From Marinimicrobium agarilyticum DSM 16975 (GTDB taxonomy: Bacteria > Pseudomonadota > Gammaproteobacteria > Pseudomonadales > Cellvibrionaceae): a stretch of 64,000 bases of DNA. The translations under genes were made by a program, and so were the position numbers. The DNA is taken from contig NZ_AUHU01000003.1 in the NCBI RefSeq assembly GCF_000423345.1, forward strand, positions 496,001-560,000, read 5' to 3'. Under the pieces are notes generated by a model. It had not been told where the DNA came from and did no database searches. It saw only the letters and a program-made list of their open reading frames with translations. Positions 54,932 to 63,232 of this stretch are shown in pieces (the first letter of the stretch is position 1; each line of letters begins with the position of its first letter).

Positions 54932-56203
54932 CTAGCGTTCCCGCGCGCGATCCGTGATGCTTCGACTGTTACGAGCCGCGTCCACCCGTTCCCTTGTGCT
55001 TCTCTGAAAACTCTGCTGGCTGCGTTCCGGTTGGCGGTACTGGCGCTCCCGGGCGCTGTCTCTCGGCTCCTGCCGTTCCACTCGGGAGTGACGATCGGTC
55101 CGGGTCGTGTGGCGTTGTTCCTTGGCGTGGTTGGTTTCCTGTCGTTGTGCCCTGTGTTGCTCCGTTCGGTTTCCGTCATCCCGGTTTTCCCGGCGTGCAT
55201 TCAACGGTGCTTTGTAGTTGTCCTGCCGCTCCAGTCGAGGTAGCTCCCGCTCGTTCGCGCGGCGTTCGGGTTGGGTGTGCAGCCGATGTTGCAGGGTGGC
55301 AGCCCGGTGATGTCGTTCGGTGGCCAGGCCCGGTTGAGCTCGATGGGCCCGGGCGGGGGTGGTGTATTTGTGGCGCACGTTGGTGTGCCGATACTCTACG
55401 CCGCGGCGGTGGGTGGGATTGTGGTGCCAGCGCTTGGCTTTTTTGTAGCGCACGACGCTGCGGCTGGAGTGAAAGCGCGGACGTTGGTGGCCGTGGTGGA
55501 CGTCGATGACCACCGTGTGGTGGTTGCTCCACTGAAAGCCGCTGAAGTAAAAACCGTGATGGTCAATCCGGGTTCCGAAACTCCAGAATATGCCGCCATG
55601 CCAGTAGCCCCGGGAAGGGCGATGCCAAACCGTTGGGGGGTGGTGGTGCCAGCGCCAAGGGCCGTAGACGACACGGGTGTCATAGTAGGGAATGTAAATG
55701 ACCTCCGAGACCCGTGGCTCCACAATAATGGTTTTCTGCTCGACCACGACCTGCTGGTGTTCCGTGGTTTTCAGGTGCCCGGACTCGTAAGCTCTCTGGC
55801 GCAGGTCCTGAACGCTGGCCAGCACGTTTTCCTCATCCTGAAGGAAAGCATCCCCCAGGCGCTGGGTCCAGTCCAGGTCATCGCTCATACGCTCGAGCAG
55901 GTGAGGAAACGCGACCAGCGCTTTCACGCTGGGGTCCCAGGGTTCATTGTCGACCGCGCTCACGGCCGCGCCGCCGTCCTGGTCGGGGTGACGTTCCGCC
56001 CAGCGGTGGGCCTGAACCACTTCCAGTGGGTAGGTGCTGGCAATCAGAACGTGAGACAGAACGGTGTCGGGGTAGAGGGCGATCGGGGCGAGTAGCTGGT
56101 TCAGCTCGGCCTGGCTGTAATAGTCGTCGTCGGCCAGGCAGCCAAGGCTCAGCAACAAGAGCAGAGTGGCGCCGATGGCTTGTGTGACTGCGTTTGTCTT
56201 CAT
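54932..56203 (-). CDS. DUF3300 family exported protein
   Basis: Exported protein of 423 aa. A signal peptide (about 1-24, IGATLLLLLSLGCLA) precedes the DUF3300 domain (about 28-235): YSQAELNQLLAPIALYPDTVLSHVLIASTYPLEVVQAHRW in parts, then WDPSVKALVAFPHLLERMSDDLDWTQRLGDAF in parts, and an aromatic/His segment with YIPYYDTRVVYGPWRW. The remaining 190 residues are extremely rich in Arg, His, Gln and Glu and probably disordered. Function is unknown. A strong GGGAGGA site precedes the ATG. It is on the opposite strand to the T6SS island and marks its right boundary. Confidence 0.88.
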   Translation of the reverse strand: MKTNAVTQAIGATLLLLLSLGCLADDDYYSQAELNQLLAPIALYPDTVLSHVLIASTYPLEVVQAHRWAERHPDQDGGAAVSAVDNEPWDPSVKALVAFPHLLERMSDDLDWTQRLGDAFLQDEENVLASVQDLRQRAYESGHLKTTEHQQVVVEQKTIIVEPRVSEVIYIPYYDTRVVYGPWRWHHHPPTVWHRPSRGYWHGGIFWSFGTRIDHHGFYFSGFQWSNHHTVVIDVHHGHQRPRFHSSRSVVRYKKAKRWHHNPTHRRGVEYRHTNVRHKYTTPARAHRAQPGLATERHHRAATLQHRLHTQPERRANERELPRLERQDNYKAPLNARRENRDDGNRTEQHRAQRQETNHAKEQRHTTRTDRHSRVERQEPRDSARERQYRQPERSQQSFQRSTRERVDAARNSRSITDRARER

Positions 56204-56570
56204 GGGGTGTCCTCCCGGAAGTGGCGCTCGTTCGCCGAGCGTACACCCCCTTTATAGCCTCGGACGGCTTAACCAAAGCTGAATATTGCCGGATAGCGGT
56301 TGGACCCGATAGTCTCGGTCCGGTTCAGTTCACCGCCACCAGCGCGCGGCGGGGGGCTAACGGCATGCGCGCCAGAGGTTGGTGTTTGTTGCATGGTCTC
56401 GAGGGCCGGTCAAGTCAGCAGCGGGGTTGAACGCCACAAAATGAATGACGCTCCGGTTGCAGGTGAGGAATTTTCTTGGAAGGGCGCTGGTCGATTGGTG
56501 TACAATTCTGCTCCATTTTTAACTTCCGGCGGGCTGTTGCCTGGCCTGTCGCCCTTCTCAGGATGTGTTC
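56204..56570. other. Divergent intergenic region, DUF3300 and glyA
   Basis: The 367 bases contain no credible gene. They hold the ribosome binding site of the DUF3300 gene at the left, and the glyA promoter and leader at the right. I saw no glycine riboswitch-like tandem structure in the short glyA leader, and no purine operator that I could recognise with confidence. Confidence 0.45.
56476..56506 (+). promoter_or_regulatory. Candidate glyA promoter
   Basis: A good -10 hexamer TACAAT lies at 56501-56506. The best upstream -35 is TTGGAA (56476-56481), but at 19-base spacing. Transcription would start near 56513, giving a leader of about 58 bases. Confidence 0.4.
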
Positions 56571-57836
56571 ATGTTTGACAAAACTCAGACGATTGCCGAT
56601 TTTGACCCCGAAATCTGGGGTTCCATCCAGAATGAAAGCCGTCGCCAGGAAGAGCATATTGAGCTGATTGCCTCGGAGAACTACACCAGCCCGTTGGTGA
56701 TGGCCGCCCAGGGCACCAAACTGACCAACAAGTACGCTGAAGGTTACCCGGGCAAGCGCTACTACGGTGGCTGTGAGTATGTGGACCAAAGCGAGCAGCT
56801 GGCGATTGAGCGGGCCAAGGCGTTGTTCGGCGCCGACTATGCCAATGTTCAGCCCCACTCCGGCTCCCAGGCCAATTCCGCCGTGTACGCGGCGCTGTGT
56901 AAGCCGGGCGACACTATTCTGGGTATGAGCCTGGATGCCGGTGGGCACCTGACCCACGGCGCCAAGCCTAACTTCTCGGGCAAAGTCTACAATGCCGTTC
57001 AGTATGGTCTGAACCTTGAAACCGGCGAGCTGGACTATGAAGAAATCGCCCGGCTGGCCCGTGAGCACAAGCCGCGCATGATCGTGGCCGGTTTTTCCGC
57101 CTACTCCCAGATCGTCGATTGGCAGAAATTCCGGGACATCGCTGACGAAGTGGGCGCTTACTTGCTGGTCGATATGGCCCACGTGGCCGGTCTGGTTGCG
57201 GCCGGGGTCTACCCGAGCCCGGTGCAGATTGCCGATGTCACCACCTCCACAACCCATAAAACGCTTCGCGGGCCTCGGGGTGGGATCATCCTGGCCAAGG
57301 CCAATGAAGAGATTGAGAAGAAGCTCAATTCCGCGGTATTCCCCGGCGGTCAGGGCGGCCCCTTGATGCACGTGATTGCCGCCAAGGCCATCAGTTTCAA
57401 AGAGGCAATGAGCCCCGCCTATAAAGAGTACCAGCAGCAGGTTGTGAAAAACGCCAAGGCAATGGCTTCCACATTCATTGAGCGCGGTATCAAGATCGTT
57501 TCGGGTGGCACCGAAAACCATCTTATGCTGGTGGACCTGATCGGTAAGGAATACACCGGTAAAGACGCCGATGAGGCGTTGGGCCGGGCCAATATTACTG
57601 TCAACAAGAATGCCGTGCCCAACGATCCGCGCTCTCCTTTCATCACCTCTGGCCTGCGTGTCGGCACCCCGGCCATCACCACTCGCGGCTTCCGCGAAGA
57701 GGAGTGCAAGCAATTGGCGGGCTGGATGTGTGACATTCTGGATGCCCTGGAGGCGGGCAGTGCCGACGCCGTGATTGACGAAGTCAAAGGCAAGGTGCTG
57801 GATGTTTGTGGCAAGTTCCCGGTCTATGGCCGCTGA
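56571..57836 (+). CDS. glyA: Serine hydroxymethyltransferase
   Basis: GlyA of 421 aa, a PLP enzyme interconverting serine and glycine with tetrahydrofolate. I use the ATG at 56571, with AGGA seven bases upstream; the GTG at 56565 is less likely. Family motifs: [53 protein letters not shown], and the PLP lysine in [13 protein letters not shown] (here [13 protein letters not shown]). C-terminal [12 protein letters not shown] is conserved. Length is standard. It is the first gene of the conserved glyA to dnaB stretch. Confidence 0.98.
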   Translation: MFDKTQTIADFDPEIWGSIQNESRRQEEHIELIASENYTSPLVMAAQGTKLTNKYAEGYPGKRYYGGCEYVDQSEQLAIERAKALFGADYANVQPHSGSQANSAVYAALCKPGDTILGMSLDAGGHLTHGAKPNFSGKVYNAVQYGLNLETGELDYEEIARLAREHKPRMIVAGFSAYSQIVDWQKFRDIADEVGAYLLVDMAHVAGLVAAGVYPSPVQIADVTTSTTHKTLRGPRGGIILAKANEEIEKKLNSAVFPGGQGGPLMHVIAAKAISFKEAMSPAYKEYQQQVVKNAKAMASTFIERGIKIVSGGTENHLMLVDLIGKEYTGKDADEALGRANITVNKNAVPNDPRSPFITSGLRVGTPAITTRGFREEECKQLAGWMCDILDALEAGSADAVIDEVKGKVLDVCGKFPVYGR

Positions 57837-57865
57837 AGGGCTGTGCAAAAAGTGCGCAGCTGTGC

Positions 57866-57894
57866 TTGCAACCCCCCTGCAAACTCCCTAGAAT
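57866..57894 (+). promoter_or_regulatory. Sigma-70 promoter of the rpsF operon
   Basis: TTGCAA (57866-57871) and TAGAAT (57889-57894) are separated by exactly 17 bases, directly after glyA. Transcription would start near 57901, just before the structured leader of rpsF. Confidence 0.65.
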
Positions 57895-57899
57895 AGCCG

Positions 57900-57989
57900 C
57901 CCCTAACCGGCCCGGGCCTTTTGGCCCGTGCCACTCCTTGCTTCACTCCGATGGTTATCGGGGGAAGCTTTCACCCGTAAGGAGCAACA
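57900..57989 (+). ncRNA. rpsF leader, candidate S6:S18 autoregulatory RNA
   Basis: The leader folds by eye into a basal stem (CCCC-TAACC at 57900-57908 with GGTTA-tc-GGGG at 57953-57963) and an apical hairpin (CGGGCC at 57913-57918, TTTT, GGCCCG at 57923-57928). A CCG trinucleotide (57948-57950) sits in the internal loop next to the basal stem. The S6:S18 complex is known to bind its own mRNA through a conserved structure with such a CCG that mimics 16S rRNA. Position and elements fit; no covariation was tested. Confidence 0.45.
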
Positions 57990-58439
57990 ATGCGTCATTA
58001 CGAAATTGTCTTTATGGTCCATCCTGACCAGAGCGAGCAAGTGCCCGGTATGATCGAGCGCTATACCGCCAGCGTCAAAAACACCGGTGGCCAGGTCCAC
58101 CGTCTGGAAGACTGGGGTCGCCGTCAGATGGCTTACTCCATCAACAAAATCCACAAGGCTCACTATGTACTCATGAACGTCGAGTGCACCGATGAGGCGC
58201 TGGAAGAGTTGACCACCAACTTCCGTTACAACGATGCCGTCCTGCGTAACCTCGTGATTCGCGAAGACGAAGCCATCACCGAAGATTCTCCCATCCTGAA
58301 AGCGGACAAAGATGCCCGCGAGCGCACCTCCAAGCAGACTCGCCCGGCGCGCCGCGAAGAGGGTGATAACGCTTCCTCGGACGATGACAACTCGTCTGAC
58401 GAGAAGTCTGAAGCCGCAACCGAGAAAGAAGGGGAATAA
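57990..58439 (+). CDS. rpsF: 30S ribosomal protein S6
   Basis: S6 of 149 aa, which binds the central domain of 16S rRNA with S18. The core [36 protein letters not shown] and [17 protein letters not shown] is diagnostic. The C-terminus (after residue 105) is longer than usual and very acidic and Ser-rich ([24 protein letters not shown] in parts), in keeping with the acidic tails of S6 in this group. AAGGAG precedes the ATG. Confidence 0.98.
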   Translation: MRHYEIVFMVHPDQSEQVPGMIERYTASVKNTGGQVHRLEDWGRRQMAYSINKIHKAHYVLMNVECTDEALEELTTNFRYNDAVLRNLVIREDEAITEDSPILKADKDARERTSKQTRPARREEGDNASSDDDNSSDEKSEAATEKEGE

Positions 58440-58442
58440 GAG

Positions 58443-58670
58443 ATGGCACGTTTTTTCCGTCGTCGCAAGTTTTGCCGTTTCACCGCCGAAGGCGTGAAGC
58501 ACATTGATTACAAAGATCTGGAAACACTGAAGGCGTACATCACCGAAACCGGCAAGATTGTACCCAGCCGTATTACCGGTACCAAGGCCAAGTATCAGCG
58601 CCAGCTGTCCTCAGCGATCAAGCGCGCTCGCTACCTGGCTCTGATTCCGTACACCGATAGCCACGAGTAA
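58443..58670 (+). CDS. rpsR: 30S ribosomal protein S18
   Basis: S18 of 75 aa, the partner of S6 on the small subunit. [43 protein letters not shown] in parts, and [18 protein letters not shown] are typical. The Cys in KFCRF is conserved. It starts 3 bases after the rpsF stop. Confidence 0.98.
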   Translation: MARFFRRRKFCRFTAEGVKHIDYKDLETLKAYITETGKIVPSRITGTKAKYQRQLSSAIKRARYLALIPYTDSHE

Positions 58671-58707
58671 GACGCGGCGTTTTATCGGTTGTTGAAGGAG
58701 TGCGAAC

Positions 58708-59553
58708 TTGCGGGCGCTGGCTGAGTTCATATTGCGCGGTCGTCTGCAGGCTGCAGTGGTTGCCCTGATCGGAAACTGGATACCACTGCTCACTCCCGCC
58801 GCGGTGGCGTTGGTCACCTTGCGCGCGGGAGCAAACAACGGGCTGCTGATTCTACTCTGGGGCTTGCTCCCGGCGTTGTTATTGCTCGGGATCAGCCAGA
58901 TCGCTCCGGCGATGGCTCTGATGGTGATGGGCGGCACGGCCCTGACTTTTATGGCCGCCCTGCTGCTGCGGCGCGGGAGCGGCTGGCCCACCTGCCTGAT
59001 GGCGTTGGTGGCGCTGGCGAGCTTGTTCTCGTTGTTGTTGGCCGTGGCATTGCCGGAGAGCGTTCAGGCAGTGCAAGGCTGGTTTGAGCAGGCCTGGAGC
59101 GAAATGAGAGGCCCAGAGGGTGACGTGCCGGCAATCGGTATCACCTTTGCGGTGGGGGTAGTTGCCTGCAGTATGGCATTTCCCTCAGCGCTGGGCCTGA
59201 TACTCGGGCGCTGGTGGCAGTCGCTGGTGGTGAACCCCGGTGGCTTCGGCGCTGAATTCAGGGCCTTGAAGCTCCATCCGGCGCAGGCGGCGGTGTGCAT
59301 GGCCGCAGCGATGTACTGCCTCTTTCAGAACCTGGACTACACGCTCTGGTTCTGGCTGTTTGCGCTGCCCCTGCTGTTTCAGGGGGTTGCCGTGGTGCAC
59401 GGTCTCGCGGCAATAAGAGGCTGGGGCACACAGTGGTTGGTGTTGTTTTATGGTGCCCTGTTTTTACTGGGCCTTGTAGCGCATCTGTTGGTGCTGTTCG
59501 CATTTCTGGATACATGGCTGAATTTTCGCGAGCGGGCAAAACCCCGGGCCTGA
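58708..59553 (+). CDS. Polytopic membrane protein, rpsR-rplI intergenic type
   Basis: Membrane protein of 281 aa with about eight hydrophobic segments, no signal peptide and few charged residues. A gene at this place between rpsR and rplI is common in Pseudomonas and relatives, where the product is annotated as hypothetical or DUF2232-like. The start is probably TTG at 58708: AAGGAG (58694-58699) is 8 bases upstream and no ATG or GTG with comparable support is nearby. The rare start may lower expression relative to the ribosomal proteins. Function unknown. Confidence 0.8.
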   Translation: MRALAEFILRGRLQAAVVALIGNWIPLLTPAAVALVTLRAGANNGLLILLWGLLPALLLLGISQIAPAMALMVMGGTALTFMAALLLRRGSGWPTCLMALVALASLFSLLLAVALPESVQAVQGWFEQAWSEMRGPEGDVPAIGITFAVGVVACSMAFPSALGLILGRWWQSLVVNPGGFGAEFRALKLHPAQAAVCMAAAMYCLFQNLDYTLWFWLFALPLLFQGVAVVHGLAAIRGWGTQWLVLFYGALFLLGLVAHLLVLFAFLDTWLNFRERAKPRA

Positions 59554-59601
59554 CGGCCCGCGCTTCGCTCGCCGGATCATACAACTTAGAGGGTATACGA
59601 G

Positions 59602-60048
59602 ATGGACGTTATTCTGCTTGAGAAAGTGGGCAAGCTTGGTGGCATTGGTGACCAGGTTGCCGTTAAAGCCGGCTTCGGCCGCAACTTCCTGCTGCCGCAG
59701 GGCAAAGCGATTCCGGCGACACCGGAAAACGTGAAGGAATTTGAAGCGCGCCGCGCCGAGCTCGAAGCGGCTGCCGCCGAGAAGTTGAGTGGAGCGGAAG
59801 GTCGCGCTGCCAAGCTGGCCGAAGTCAGCGTCACCATCGCTGCCAATGCCGGGGACGAAGGCAAGCTGTTCGGTTCCGTCGGCACGCGTGACATCGCCGA
59901 AGCGATCACCAAAGCTGGCGTTGAAGTCAGTAAGTCGGAAGTGAAGCTGCCCCAGGGCGCGATTCGCGAAACCGGTGAGTACGAAATCGACGTGCAGGTG
60001 CACGCCGAGGTGACTCAGACTGTCAAGCTGAGCGTGGTGGCCGAGTAA
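59602..60048 (+). CDS. rplI: 50S ribosomal protein L9
   Basis: L9 of 148 aa. [39 protein letters not shown] in parts, [14 protein letters not shown] and the C-terminal [11 protein letters not shown] match the two-domain protein with its long connecting helix. AGAGGG precedes the ATG. Confidence 0.98.
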   Translation: MDVILLEKVGKLGGIGDQVAVKAGFGRNFLLPQGKAIPATPENVKEFEARRAELEAAAAEKLSGAEGRAAKLAEVSVTIAANAGDEGKLFGSVGTRDIAEAITKAGVEVSKSEVKLPQGAIRETGEYEIDVQVHAEVTQTVKLSVVAE

Positions 60049-60101
60049 TCCACCCTCAGGGGCGGGCCCGCGTGGCTCGCCGGTGACAAATCTGACGAAT
60101 T

Positions 60102-60147
60102 CGGGCACTATCGACCCCTCGGGGAGCAATCGATAGTGCCCGTTTTT
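60102..60147 (+). terminator. Rho-independent terminator after rplI
   Basis: A 13-bp perfect stem (60102-60114 with 60130-60142; CGGGCACTATCGA and its complement) has an inner CCCC-TC-GGGG mini-stem in its loop and is followed by TTTTT (60143-60147). It separates the rpsF-rplI operon from dnaB. Confidence 0.9.
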
Positions 60148-60174
60148 GTGTGTGACAACCCCTGATGAGATTCC

Positions 60175-61569
60175 ATGTCTGACTTACCGCTGGATATACC
60201 GCCGGAGGAGGAAACCTCTCCGGCCAAAATGCCTCCGCCCCACTCGGTAGAAGCCGAGCAGGCGGTATTGGGTGGCCTGATGCTGGAGAACATGCGCCTG
60301 GAAGCCGTGCGCGAAATGCTCTCCGAAAAAGATTTCTTCCGGGACGACCACCGGCAGATCTTCAAGATGATGTGTGAGCTGTCGGAAGAAAACCAGCCGC
60401 TGGATGTCATTACCCTCTCGGAAGAGTTGCACCGTCACGACGAGCTTGAACGTGTTGGTGGTTTGGGCTACCTGACCGAACTGGCCGCCAACACCCCGAG
60501 TGCGGCCAATATCCTGGCCTACGCCAACATCGTGCGGGAGCGTTCTACGCTCCGACAACTGATCAGCGTCGCTCAGGAAATCAGCAAGTCCGGCTATAAC
60601 CCCTTGGGGTTGGATGCTGATGATCTGCTGCAGATCGCCGAAAAACGGGTGGCGGAAATCGCTGAGGATCGGCCCAAAGAGGGCGGATTGCTCGAGCTGA
60701 ACGAACTGCTGAAAAGCACCGTTCAGCGGATTGACGAGCTGTTTCGCTCCGGCAGCGATCTCACCGGGGTCAGCTCCGGCCTGGAGGACCTGGACAAGCG
60801 CACCTCCGGCTGGCAGCCCGGAGAACTCATCATTCTCGCGGCCCGGCCCTCTATGGGTAAGACCGCGCTCGCGCTGAATTTTGTTGAATCTTCCATTTTC
60901 ACCCAGTCCCGTCCCACTCTGGTGTTCAGCATGGAGATGCCCTCGGCCTCCCTGGTGATGCGGATGATGTCGTCTATCGGGCGAATTGATCAGGGAAAAA
61001 TCCGTAACGGCAAGCTCACCGAAGAGGATTGGCCCAAGCTGTCCGCGGCGGTCAGCAAGCTTAAAGACAAGCTCCTGTTTATCGACGATACCCCGGGCCT
61101 CTCTCCCACGGAGATGCGGGCACGGGTGCGTCGTATCTCACGGGAACACGGCAACCCGGGCATGATCATGGTGGACTACCTGCAGCTGATGCAGCTGAGT
61201 GGCCCCAGCGAGGGGCGGACCCAGGAGGTCTCGGAAATTTCTCGCTCGCTCAAGGCCATGGCGAAAGAGTTCGACTGTCCGGTTATCGCTCTTTCCCAGC
61301 TCAACCGGGGGGTGGAGCAGCGTCCCAACAAACGCCCGATGAACTCGGACCTGCGGGAGTCGGGCTCCATCGAGCAGGATGCCGACGTGATTTTGTTCAT
61401 CTATCGGGATGAATACTACAATGAAGACAGCCCGGATAAGGGGGTGGCCGAGCTGATTGTCGGCAAGCAGCGTAACGGGGAGGTGGGTACCAGTCGGGCG
61501 GCCTTTATCGGCAAGTACACGCGCTTTGAGAACCTGGCGCCTGAATACATGCAGCAGGACGAGTATTGA
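60175..61569 (+). CDS. dnaB: Replicative DNA helicase DnaB
   Basis: DnaB of 464 aa, the hexameric replication-fork helicase. N-terminal domain (about 20-125) has PHSVEAEQAVLGGLM and VGGLGYLTELAANTPSAAN in parts. The RecA-like domain (about 190-464) has Walker A ARPSMGKTALAL, VFSMEMP, Walker B MIMVDYLQLM, SRSLKAMAKE, ALSQLNRGVEQR and the arginine-finger region FIYRDEYYNEDS and AELIVGKQRNGEVG. No intein is present. The ATG lies 27 bases after the terminator T-run. Confidence 0.98.
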   Translation: MSDLPLDIPPEEETSPAKMPPPHSVEAEQAVLGGLMLENMRLEAVREMLSEKDFFRDDHRQIFKMMCELSEENQPLDVITLSEELHRHDELERVGGLGYLTELAANTPSAANILAYANIVRERSTLRQLISVAQEISKSGYNPLGLDADDLLQIAEKRVAEIAEDRPKEGGLLELNELLKSTVQRIDELFRSGSDLTGVSSGLEDLDKRTSGWQPGELIILAARPSMGKTALALNFVESSIFTQSRPTLVFSMEMPSASLVMRMMSSIGRIDQGKIRNGKLTEEDWPKLSAAVSKLKDKLLFIDDTPGLSPTEMRARVRRISREHGNPGMIMVDYLQLMQLSGPSEGRTQEVSEISRSLKAMAKEFDCPVIALSQLNRGVEQRPNKRPMNSDLRESGSIEQDADVILFIYRDEYYNEDSPDKGVAELIVGKQRNGEVGTSRAAFIGKYTRFENLAPEYMQQDEY

Positions 61570-61617
61570 CGTCAAAAGCAACGTTTGGCGCCGCCAAGTG
61601 GGTCCATTGAACAAAGA

Positions 61618-61646
61618 TTGTACATGGCGATTCGAGCGTGTATTAT
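61618..61646 (+). promoter_or_regulatory. Sigma-70 promoter of panC-panD
   Basis: TTGTAC (61618-61623) and TATTAT (61641-61646) with exactly 17 bases between them. Transcription would start near 61653 and give a leader of about 83 bases to panC. Confidence 0.65.
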
Positions 61647-61735
61647 CCCCGCCCCACTCTGGGTAAAATGGTAACGTCCGGCTTGTCGCGGGCGCTGAGA
61701 TCAAGACGCCACATCGCCGCTGAAACGAGCCAGTC

Positions 61736-62590
61736 ATGCAGGTTTTTCACCAGATCCAGTCGTTGCGCAAAGCGCTGGCCGATGAGCGTCGCCAGGGCAA
61801 GCGTATCGGCTTTGTGCCCACCATGGGCAACCTCCACGATGCGCACCTGGCGCTGGTAAAGCAGGCTCGGGTGCACTGTGACTGTGTGGTGACCAGTATC
61901 TTCGTCAATCCCCTGCAGTTCGGGCTCAACGAAGACTGGGACAAGTACCCCAGAACCCTGGAGGCCGATACGGCCAAGCTGGAAGCGGTGGGCTGCGACT
62001 ACCTGTTCTGCCCGGACGAGACGGAGATTTATCCCAACGGTATGGCGGAGCAGACCCGCGTCGTCGTGCCCTCCATGACAGATGTGCTGTGCGGCGCCAG
62101 CCGGCCCGGCCACTTCGAGGGCGTCACCACCGTGGTGACCAAGTTGTTCAACATTGTTCAGCCCGATGAAGCAGTGTTTGGCGCCAAAGACTTTCAGCAA
62201 CTGGCCGTCATACGCCGGATGGTGGAGGATCTGTGCCTTCCCGTTGAAATCCGGGCCGGAGAGATTGTCCGCGAAAGTGACGGTTTGGCGCTCAGTTCGC
62301 GCAACAGTTTTATTGGTGAGGATGAGCGCCCGGCGGTGTCTCAGTTATACCGGAGTCTGTGTTGGATCCGGGAGCAGATTCAAGGCGGTCGGCGGGATTA
62401 TCTTGCGCTGGCCACGGCCGCGAAGGAACAGATTCAGGCGGCGGGTTTCAGGCCCGACTATGTCAGCGTGTGCAACAGCCACACACTGGACCCGGCAGCG
62501 GACGACGATGCCGAGATTACCATCCTGGGTGCCATGTACACCCGGGGAGCGCGCTTGATTGACAATGTATCCCTTGTGTTGGACGCTTAA
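61736..62590 (+). CDS. panC: Pantothenate synthetase
   Basis: PanC of 284 aa joins pantoate and beta-alanine with ATP in coenzyme A biosynthesis. Motifs: [17 protein letters not shown] (ATP-binding, with HxGH-type variant HDAH), [40 protein letters not shown] in parts, and ALSSRNSF. Note DAH instead of the commoner EGH in the nucleotide motif. Followed 26 bases later by panD, the supplier of beta-alanine. Confidence 0.97.
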   Translation: MQVFHQIQSLRKALADERRQGKRIGFVPTMGNLHDAHLALVKQARVHCDCVVTSIFVNPLQFGLNEDWDKYPRTLEADTAKLEAVGCDYLFCPDETEIYPNGMAEQTRVVVPSMTDVLCGASRPGHFEGVTTVVTKLFNIVQPDEAVFGAKDFQQLAVIRRMVEDLCLPVEIRAGEIVRESDGLALSSRNSFIGEDERPAVSQLYRSLCWIREQIQGGRRDYLALATAAKEQIQAAGFRPDYVSVCNSHTLDPAADDDAEITILGAMYTRGARLIDNVSLVLDA

Positions 62591-62616
62591 GTCCGCACCG
62601 AACACGGGAGAAGCTT

Positions 62617-62997
62617 ATGCTTTCAACCCTGCTGAAAGGCAAACTGCACATGGCCGCGGTAACGCAGGCCGAACTCTGGTACGACGGCTCCTGCGCGATT
62701 GATCGCGATCTGGTGGAGCTGGCGGGTTTGCGCGAATTCGAGCAAATCGACATCTACAACGTCAACAATGGCGAGCGGTTCACCACCTACGTCATTCTCG
62801 CCGAGGCGGGCTCGGGCACCATTTCCATGAACGGCGCTGCCGCGCGCAAGGTTCAGGTGGGCGACCGGGTTATTATTGCCAGCTACGGCCAGTACAGTGA
62901 GGCGGAGCTGCTGAACCATAAGCCCCGCCTTGTCTACCTGGATGAATCCAACCGCGTCGAGCGGACCTCGAATACCATCCCTACCCAAGTGGCGTAA
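62617..62997 (+). CDS. panD: Aspartate 1-decarboxylase proenzyme
   Basis: PanD of 126 aa makes beta-alanine from aspartate. It is self-cleaved between Gly24 and Ser25 (WYDGSCAID), which creates the pyruvoyl group. [36 protein letters not shown] in parts and SYGQ are the other conserved segments. It forms an operon with panC. Confidence 0.98.
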   Translation: MLSTLLKGKLHMAAVTQAELWYDGSCAIDRDLVELAGLREFEQIDIYNVNNGERFTTYVILAEAGSGTISMNGAAARKVQVGDRVIIASYGQYSEAELLNHKPRLVYLDESNRVERTSNTIPTQVA

Positions 62998-63012
62998 CCT
63001 TAATCGAGTTCC

Positions 63013-63045
63013 CCCTCAGCCAGGGCAAGACGCTCTTGCTGAGGG
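63013..63045 (+). terminator. Imperfect hairpin after panD
   Basis: CCCTCA (63013-63018) and GCAAGA (63025-63030) pair with TCTTGC (63034-63039) and TGAGGG (63040-63045), leaving a 6-base bulge and 3-base loop. It lies 15 bases after the panD stop codon and only a mildly T-rich stretch follows, so it is a moderate candidate terminator. Confidence 0.5.
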
Positions 63046-63119
63046 AGAGCTTTCGTCTTTGCCTCCCTTTCAAATATCCGCAACCAGAAATGTCTTTCGC
63101 GGGAGATGGTTACCTCTGA

Positions 63120-63133
63120 TTGACAACGTTGTC
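63120..63133 (+). promoter_or_regulatory. Consensus -35 within a 12-bp palindrome upstream of acs
   Basis: A perfect -35 hexamer TTGACA (63120-63125) overlaps the perfect palindrome GACAAC/GTTGTC (63122-63133), about 100 bases upstream of acs. No clear -10 follows at 16-18 bases. The arrangement could be a repressor-blocked promoter. Confidence 0.35.
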
Positions 63134-63232
63134 TGTGGCCAATTTTGCGAACTGCTGTTAAGCTTTACCTCTATAGCTCTGCGACATCGTCAACAATGAT
63201 CGGATAATAGACATCAGCAAGCGAGGCCATTC

